Assembly: GCA_964511865.1 (NCBI GenBank)
Contig: CAZEHW010000115.1
Location: forward strand, 1 to 10,680
Reading direction: 5' to 3'
DNA from: ChocPot-Mid sp964511865
Lineage (GTDB): Bacteria > Bacteroidota > Ignavibacteria > Kapaibacteriales > UBA2268
DNA: 10,680 nucleotides
Positions 6,946 through 10,680 of the stretch are shown here, piece after piece. How positions within the stretch are numbered: position 1 is the stretch's first letter; every line of letters begins with the position of its first letter. A model generated the notes under the pieces. The model did not search any database, was not told the DNA's origin, and saw nothing but the letters and a program-made list of their open reading frames with translations. The position numbers and the translations under genes are program-made.

Positions 6946-8208
6946 ATGAGCTATTCAAAATTAATTCACGAGTATCTGGACTCACAGCTTAATGCGGTGA
7001 ACGAAGATGTATTATTTGCTGAACTGGCAAAAAATTCCGACCTCCGTGTCGAATTTAATCAACAGGTTCAGCTTCAAAATGTTGCCATGACAGACATGAG
7101 GACTATCACTCCTCCTGCTGAAAGCACAAATGCTATTTTTACTTCATTGGGATTTACAATTCCTTCGAGTGATTATCTCAGGAGAATTATGCCCAATTCC
7201 GGAGGCAGTATTTCAATGCGTCCTGCAGGCAGTGCAGTTTCCCAATTTTTCAGGAAATATGCATCAACTGTTGCGGCTGTTATTATAACCGCCAGTTTAA
7301 CTACTGCTGTCTTTATGCTTACTGACAATAGGTTTGCTACAACACCTACTGCCAATGAGAACATAGCACAAGTTAAAAAGGACATTCCTGTTGTTTCGTC
7401 TCAGGAGAAATCAGACATAGCAATAGTAAAACAAAGTAATTTGACAAATATTACTCGCACTCAAAGAAACACTTTTGCAAATATATCTGACAATTCTGCA
7501 AATCAAACTCAGCAGATTGTTGACGACAACAGTCCAAACATTGCAGGTTTATTCCAAAATTCTCCATCAGTAAAAACGAATAGCTCTGATGAACCGACAA
7601 TAAACCTTATGGGAACAAACAGCAATACTCGTTCAGGATTTGTGAACAACGATGTTTATGATCCATTCTTCAGTGCTTTGAATATAGAACCGGCACAGAA
7701 TTTCAATGACGGCAATGTCGCAGTAATTTTCTCATACTCTGACCAGGCATCAAATGTTTCTGTTGCCGCACCGGGACAAAGTTTTGCAGGAAATAATTTC
7801 AATGTCACGACACTTTATAAAATCAATGACCATTGGTATGTTGGTGCCAGTTTTGGTGCAGAGCAATTTGCATTAAAATACACCCAGAATATTAAAGGTG
7901 AAGGCGAAGGTTATCAATGGCAGCAAATGCCAAGTCTTGGATATATTGGCTTAACAACAAGATTCGCACTTCCTTTGAAAGATTATTTTGAATATGGAGA
8001 CCTTATTACACCTTATTTACAGATATTTGGCGGTACAACAAATGCTTATGGTTTTCTTGCTAAAGGGCAGGCAGGTATAACATTGACACCTTATAATAAG
8101 CTTGCTATTAACATTGGTTATGAGATCGCCACATATTCATATAAAATTGAGAAGACTGAGAATATTTTTAAGAATGGATTTGTATTCGGAGCCGGTTTGA
8201 GCTTCTAA
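6946..8208 (+). CDS. Putative dual-membrane anti-sigma factor: cytoplasmic head, one TM helix, linker, C-terminal outer-membrane barrel
   Basis: The 420-residue protein has four parts. Residues 1-60 (SKLIHEYLDSQL..., LAKNSDLRVEF) resemble short anti-sigma heads of Bacteroidota without the zinc-binding His/Cys set. A single hydrophobic helix lies at about 105-125. Residues 127-250 are a low-complexity linker rich in Asn, Ser, Thr and Gln. Residues 255-420 show alternating-hydrophobicity strands with aromatic girdles (YKINDHWYVGASFG, ITPYLQIFGG, LAINIGYEIATYSYKI) and end in FVFGAGLSF, with the terminal Phe expected of BAM-inserted barrels. Each part is visible; their combination as a sensor that spans both membranes is inference. 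The same layout is known in Bacteroides as dual membrane-spanning anti-sigma factors. An in-frame reading extends back into the sigma gene, but ATG 6946 with AAGAG/GGAG just before it is the better start. Confidence 0.75.
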   Translation: MSYSKLIHEYLDSQLNAVNEDVLFAELAKNSDLRVEFNQQVQLQNVAMTDMRTITPPAESTNAIFTSLGFTIPSSDYLRRIMPNSGGSISMRPAGSAVSQFFRKYASTVAAVIITASLTTAVFMLTDNRFATTPTANENIAQVKKDIPVVSSQEKSDIAIVKQSNLTNITRTQRNTFANISDNSANQTQQIVDDNSPNIAGLFQNSPSVKTNSSDEPTINLMGTNSNTRSGFVNNDVYDPFFSALNIEPAQNFNDGNVAVIFSYSDQASNVSVAAPGQSFAGNNFNVTTLYKINDHWYVGASFGAEQFALKYTQNIKGEGEGYQWQQMPSLGYIGLTTRFALPLKDYFEYGDLITPYLQIFGGTTNAYGFLAKGQAGITLTPYNKLAINIGYEIATYSYKIEKTENIFKNGFVFGAGLSF

Positions 8209-8213
8209 AAAAC

Positions 8214-8981
8214 ATGAAAATTGAAAATATACGGATTTTAATATTGACACTCGCAATTCTACTATTGAGTTGCGAGTGTCCTACTAATTTGGACACTCCA
8301 ACGATTATCAAACCAACTGTTTTTGCAAATATTCTGTTTATCAATGCAATGCCTGAACAAAACTTAAATGAACTTTTTGTTCTGTCCTCAAGTAAAATTA
8401 TTGAAAGAATTGATACAATTTCTTACAAAGATAGTTTAAACAGAAGATTTTTATTCCATGACTATCGTTCTGTCGGAGTTATGGTAGGAGGAAACAAAAA
8501 TACTTTAAGACTTGCTAAAACTGAACCGGGACCACAGGGAGATACATTAAAACTTTTGTTCAACAGTATTTTGAATATTCAAAAAGACAGTAATTATACT
8601 TTTATAGCTTTTGGTGATGAAGAATCAATCCAATCCATCTTGGTTAAGGATAATATTGATCACCCAAAAGAGGAGAACATATACATTCGCTGCTTCAATG
8701 TATCGCCGGATGCTCCTGTAATGCATCTCACAATCAGCACTGAATTCTATAGTCGCAGCTTCTCCCTTGCAAGCGGTGAAGTTTCGGATATTGCAAGTTC
8801 TCCAATCGGAGATTATACAATTTCAATCACATCTGCAGATTCAACTATCAATAACTCTCAGATTAAAAATGTAAAGTTCAGCAAAGGCAAGATAAATAAT
8901 GTAATTTTCAGGGGAAAATACCGAGATAATTCATTAAACTCAAGAGAAGTTATTGTTGTAACCGGAGACTACCCATATTAA
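8214..8981 (+). CDS. Lipoprotein with two DUF4397-like domains
   Basis: The 255-residue protein has a typical lipoprotein signal with lipobox LLSC (Cys20). The mature part falls into two similar units: about 38-135 begins ANILFINAMPEQ and ends YTFIAFGD, and about 156-250 begins IYIRCFNVSPDAPV, the SPDAP motif of DUF4397 (164-168), followed by SGEVSDIASSPIGDYTISI. DUF4397 is an Ig-like extracellular domain found in tandem in secreted proteins; its binding partner is not established. The ATG lies five bases after the stop of the anti-sigma/barrel gene, so translation is probably coupled, and it may be the surface or periplasmic partner of that sensor. A hairpin starts eight bases after its stop. 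Confidence 0.8.
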   Translation: MKIENIRILILTLAILLLSCECPTNLDTPTIIKPTVFANILFINAMPEQNLNELFVLSSSKIIERIDTISYKDSLNRRFLFHDYRSVGVMVGGNKNTLRLAKTEPGPQGDTLKLLFNSILNIQKDSNYTFIAFGDEESIQSILVKDNIDHPKEENIYIRCFNVSPDAPVMHLTISTEFYSRSFSLASGEVSDIASSPIGDYTISITSADSTINNSQIKNVKFSKGKINNVIFRGKYRDNSLNSREVIVVTGDYPY

Positions 8982-9014
8982 AAAAAAAGGATGTAATCAA
9001 TTAAAATCACATCC
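8980..9014 (-). terminator. Rho-independent terminator of the ribosomal-protein operon (hairpin possibly used from both sides)
   Basis: GGATGT (8989-8994) pairs with ACATCC (9009-9014); with one mismatch two more A-T pairs form inside. On the minus strand the hairpin is followed directly by nine U residues (A-run 8980-8988), a classic terminator 24 bases past the bS18 stop. For the plus-strand lipoprotein gene the same hairpin follows the stop codon but only a poor U-tract comes after it. Confidence 0.8.
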
Positions 9015-9037
9015 CTTAATAACAATTTCAATGTTTT

Positions 9038-9310
9038 TTATGCTGTATCATTCGCTACGAAAGGTACTAATGCAAGATGTCTGGAATATTTTACTGCAGT
9101 AGCAACTTTTCTTTGCTGGAAAGCATTCAGACCTGTAATACGTCTTGGTAGAACTTTCCCTTGGTCATTCGTGAATCTCGAAAGGAACTTAGGGTCAAGA
9201 TAATCCACGATCTTAGACTTTTTCATTGGATTAATCTTCTTTTTAAACTGCCTTTTATTAGGTCTTGTTCCTCCACCGGTTCCGGTTTGCATTGGATGAA
9301 TTGGATTCAT
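9038..9310 (-). CDS. rpsR: 30S ribosomal protein bS18
   Basis: A 90-residue small-subunit protein that binds 16S rRNA next to bS6. The family core is clear: KIVDYLDPKFLSRF (33-46), KVLPRRITGL (52-61), QQRKVATAVKYSRHLALVPFV (65-85). The N-terminus is a Gly/Thr/Lys-rich tail, and the cysteines that some bS18 use for zinc are absent (INPMKKSK region). Its ATG directly abuts the stop of the bL31 gene, and a strong AAGGAGAG site six bases before the ATG lies inside the last codons of that gene. This is unusual company: rpsR normally sits with rpsF and rplI. Confidence 0.96.
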   Translation of the reverse strand: MNPIHPMQTGTGGGTRPNKRQFKKKINPMKKSKIVDYLDPKFLSRFTNDQGKVLPRRITGLNAFQQRKVATAVKYSRHLALVPFVANDTA

Positions 9311-9553
9311 TTATAACTCTCCTTCAATTTTTGTTTTCTGAATAGTTTTTGATTTTTCCGCACGTTTTTTAAATCTGTCAACTCTTCCGGCTGTATCAAC
9401 TAATACCTGCTTGCCTGTAAAGAAAGGATGAGATTTTGAATCAATTTCAAGCACCATTTTTTCCTTTTTATAACATGACCTGGTTTTAAAAACCGAACCA
9501 TCTGTCATCTGTACTTCAACTGTGCGATAATATGGATGAATTCCTTTTTTCAT
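9311..9553 (-). CDS. rpmE: 50S ribosomal protein bL31, cysteine-ligand-free form
   Basis: An 80-residue large-subunit protein that helps bridge the subunits. MKKGIHPYYR at the N-terminus and SHPFFTGKQVLVDTAGRVDRFKKR (41-64) are diagnostic. The zinc-binding cysteines of the C+ form are gone: the CSC position reads QMT and the CSKC position reads DSKS (38-41); the only Cys is at 27. The basic tail after residue 64 is longer than in E. coli. It begins eight bases after the stop of the 60-residue gene, with AGGAT overlapping that stop as a ribosome binding site, and is joined end to end with rpsR. Confidence 0.95.
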   Translation of the reverse strand: MKKGIHPYYRTVEVQMTDGSVFKTRSCYKKEKMVLEIDSKSHPFFTGKQVLVDTAGRVDRFKKRAEKSKTIQKTKIEGEL

Positions 9554-9561
9554 TTTTTATC

Positions 9562-9744
9562 CTAAAATTTAGTAATGTCAATTGTCTCAAGTTCATTTAA
9601 GTCTTTAACCTTGACCATTAAGTCAACGAAACGTACAGTGCCCCTAAGCTCTGATTGAAGCCCTTGCACTACTCTGACATTGATACTGTCGTCACCTTGT
9701 TTTTTCTTTTTCAGCTTATCGCCGAAAGTTTGTGTTTTAGCCAT
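9562..9744 (-). CDS. Small basic protein of unknown function, first gene of the rpmE-rpsR operon
   Basis: I do not recognise a named family for this 60-residue protein. It starts MAKTQTFGDKLKKKK, a lysine-rich N-terminus like those of ribosome-binding proteins, followed by a compact part with predicted strands INVRVVQGL, GTVRFVDLMVKV and the end NELETIDITKF. No signal peptide, membrane helix or cysteine is present. A good promoter lies about 43 bases upstream, and bL31 and bS18 follow with gaps of eight and zero bases, so it is made together with ribosomal proteins. That context and its charge suggest a ribosome- or RNA-associated role, which is inference. The clean operon position and ATG argue that it is a real gene despite its size. 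Confidence 0.75.
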   Translation of the reverse strand: MAKTQTFGDKLKKKKQGDDSINVRVVQGLQSELRGTVRFVDLMVKVKDLNELETIDITKF

Positions 9745-9786
9745 TTTTAATTACTCAAATATTTATATTCAAAATTTCTAGAACTA

Positions 9787-9818
9787 CAAAATTAAGTTAC
9801 TTTTTTGAATTATCAAAA
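9787..9818 (-). promoter_or_regulatory. Bacteroidota-type promoter of the small protein-rpmE-rpsR operon
   Basis: On the minus strand TTTTG (9814-9818; TTG at 9814-9816) is followed after exactly 19 bases by TAATTTTG (9787-9794), matching the -33 TTG / -7 TAnnTTTG consensus of Bacteroidota housekeeping promoters. Transcription would start near 9780, about 36 bases before the ATG at 9744. Confidence 0.65.
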
Positions 9819-9912
9819 TTTTATTTAAGTTTTTCATATTTATTGACTTTGAATTAAATTGCTTAATTAATAACGTTCACATTGAAATTTATTTTGTTTT
9901 TTATTTTAACTT

Positions 9913-10680
9913 ATGGCAAACAAGGGATTAACAGGTGATTTAAGTCTTTTTTCTGCTGATAATGACAAATCATTAGCCGGGAAGAGAATGACAGAACTGA
10001 TTGAACTAATCAGGAAATACGATTATAATTATTACGTCGAAGCCAATCCTCTGATTGATGACCGTGAGTATGACCGTATGTTCAAAGAATTGCAGGATTT
10101 AGAAAAGAAATATCCTGAGATTCGACTACCTGATTCTCCAACACATAAAGTAGCTGGAGAACCTATCGAAGGATTTAAATCTGTTCAGCATGAAAAATCT
10201 ATGCTGTCCTTGTCCAATACATACAGCAAAGAAGAAGTTGAAGATTTTGACAGAAGAATCAAAGAATTACTTGAAGGAAAATCCCATAATTATGTAACTG
10301 AATTAAAATATGATGGTGTTGCCATGAGTTTGCGTTATGAAAATGGAGCACTTTCTGTTGCGGCTACCAGAGGTGACGGAACAACCGGAGATGATGTAAC
10401 CCATAATATTAAAACCATTAAAAACATTCCTCTGAAAATAAATGATAGTAATTTGGATGGATATCAAATCAAAAACTTTGAGGTTCGTGGTGAAGTTTTT
10501 ATGCTCGAAGAAGATTTTCTGAAAATTAATGAAGCAAGAATTGAAAATGATGAAAAACCTTACGCAAATCCAAGAAATCTGACTGCCGGAACCCTGAAGC
10601 TTTTAGACCCGAAACTCTTTGCTTCACGACCTGTTAAGTTCGTTGCTTATTATCTTGATTCATCAGATATTGAATTAAAA
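9913..10680 (+). CDS. ligA: NAD-dependent DNA ligase LigA, N-terminal part (runs off window)
   Basis: Seals nicks in DNA during replication and repair using NAD as the source of AMP. The 256 visible residues cover domain Ia and most of the adenylation domain. Domain Ia holds the NAD-binding YDYNYYVEANPLIDDREYDRM stretch (residues 36-56, slightly varied). HEKSMLSLSNTYS (93-105) precedes the catalytic Lys132 in ELKYDG; later come TRGDGTTGDDVT (152-163), EVRGEVFM (190-197) and NPRNLTAGTLKLLDP (219-233), which varies the usual NPRNAAAGSLRQLDP. The OB-fold, zinc finger, HhH and BRCT domains would lie beyond the window. The start at 9913 gives a short extra N-terminal tail (MANKGLTGDLSLFSAD) before the domain; no clear ribosome binding site precedes it. 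It is divergent from the ribosomal operon, sharing a 168-base intergenic region. Confidence 0.97.
   Translation, partial: MANKGLTGDLSLFSADNDKSLAGKRMTELIELIRKYDYNYYVEANPLIDDREYDRMFKELQDLEKKYPEIRLPDSPTHKVAGEPIEGFKSVQHEKSMLSLSNTYSKEEVEDFDRRIKELLEGKSHNYVTELKYDGVAMSLRYENGALSVAATRGDGTTGDDVTHNIKTIKNIPLKINDSNLDGYQIKNFEVRGEVFMLEEDFLKINEARIENDEKPYANPRNLTAGTLKLLDPKLFASRPVKFVAYYLDSSDIELK

Noticed and set aside
9843..9871. TTGACT with ATTAAT 17 bases later as a sigma-70 type promoter for ligA
   Set aside because: The -10 is poor and the lineage appears to use the TAnnTTTG type; too weak to list.
1..10680. CRISPR array, tRNA, rRNA, insertion sequence or phage genes
   Set aside because: No regularly spaced repeats, transposase, integrase or RNA-gene structure noticed on either strand.

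Overview
The window is an AT-rich bacterial chromosomal segment from a diderm. The encoded proteins (SthA, LptB, an HtrA protease, an ECF sigma factor paired with an outer-membrane-barrel anti-sigma, DUF4397 lipoprotein, cysteine-free bL31 and a Bacteroidota-like bS18) and a TTG-N19-TAnnTTTG promoter point to the Bacteroidota/Chlorobiota/Ignavibacteriota group (possibly a Kapabacteria- or Ignavibacteria-like lineage). That placement is inference. Two runs of ten Ns, each inside a gene, indicate a draft or metagenome assembly.

Left block (1-4781, all minus strand), in transcription order: a small DUF486 membrane protein, SthA (soluble transhydrogenase), a single-PDZ HtrA/Deg serine protease, LptB (LPS-transport ATPase) and a CheB-like response regulator cut by the window edge. 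Both N runs (in htrA and sthA) create false frameshifts; each gene reads through if the true gap is a multiple of three. The CheB-like protein is striking because its receiver acidic pocket is altered and the catalytic histidine of its methylesterase domain is replaced by aspartate.

Centre (4782-8981, plus strand): after an AT-rich stretch of about 460 bases without a convincing gene comes a four-gene set: a lipoprotein with a TolB-like (PD40) propeller, an ECF sigma factor, a protein with a cytoplasmic anti-sigma-like head, one inner-membrane helix, a long disordered linker and a C-terminal outer-membrane beta-barrel, and a second lipoprotein with two DUF4397-like repeats. The last three genes are very tightly spaced. 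This looks like a cell-envelope sensing unit in which one polypeptide could span both membranes and hold the sigma factor. It is the most interesting system in the window.

Right block (8980-10680): a hairpin with a U-tract ends a minus-strand ribosomal operon made of an unrecognised 60-residue basic protein, bL31 and bS18, driven by a good Bacteroidota-type promoter. Divergent from it is the 5' part of ligA (NAD-dependent DNA ligase), which runs off the end of the window.
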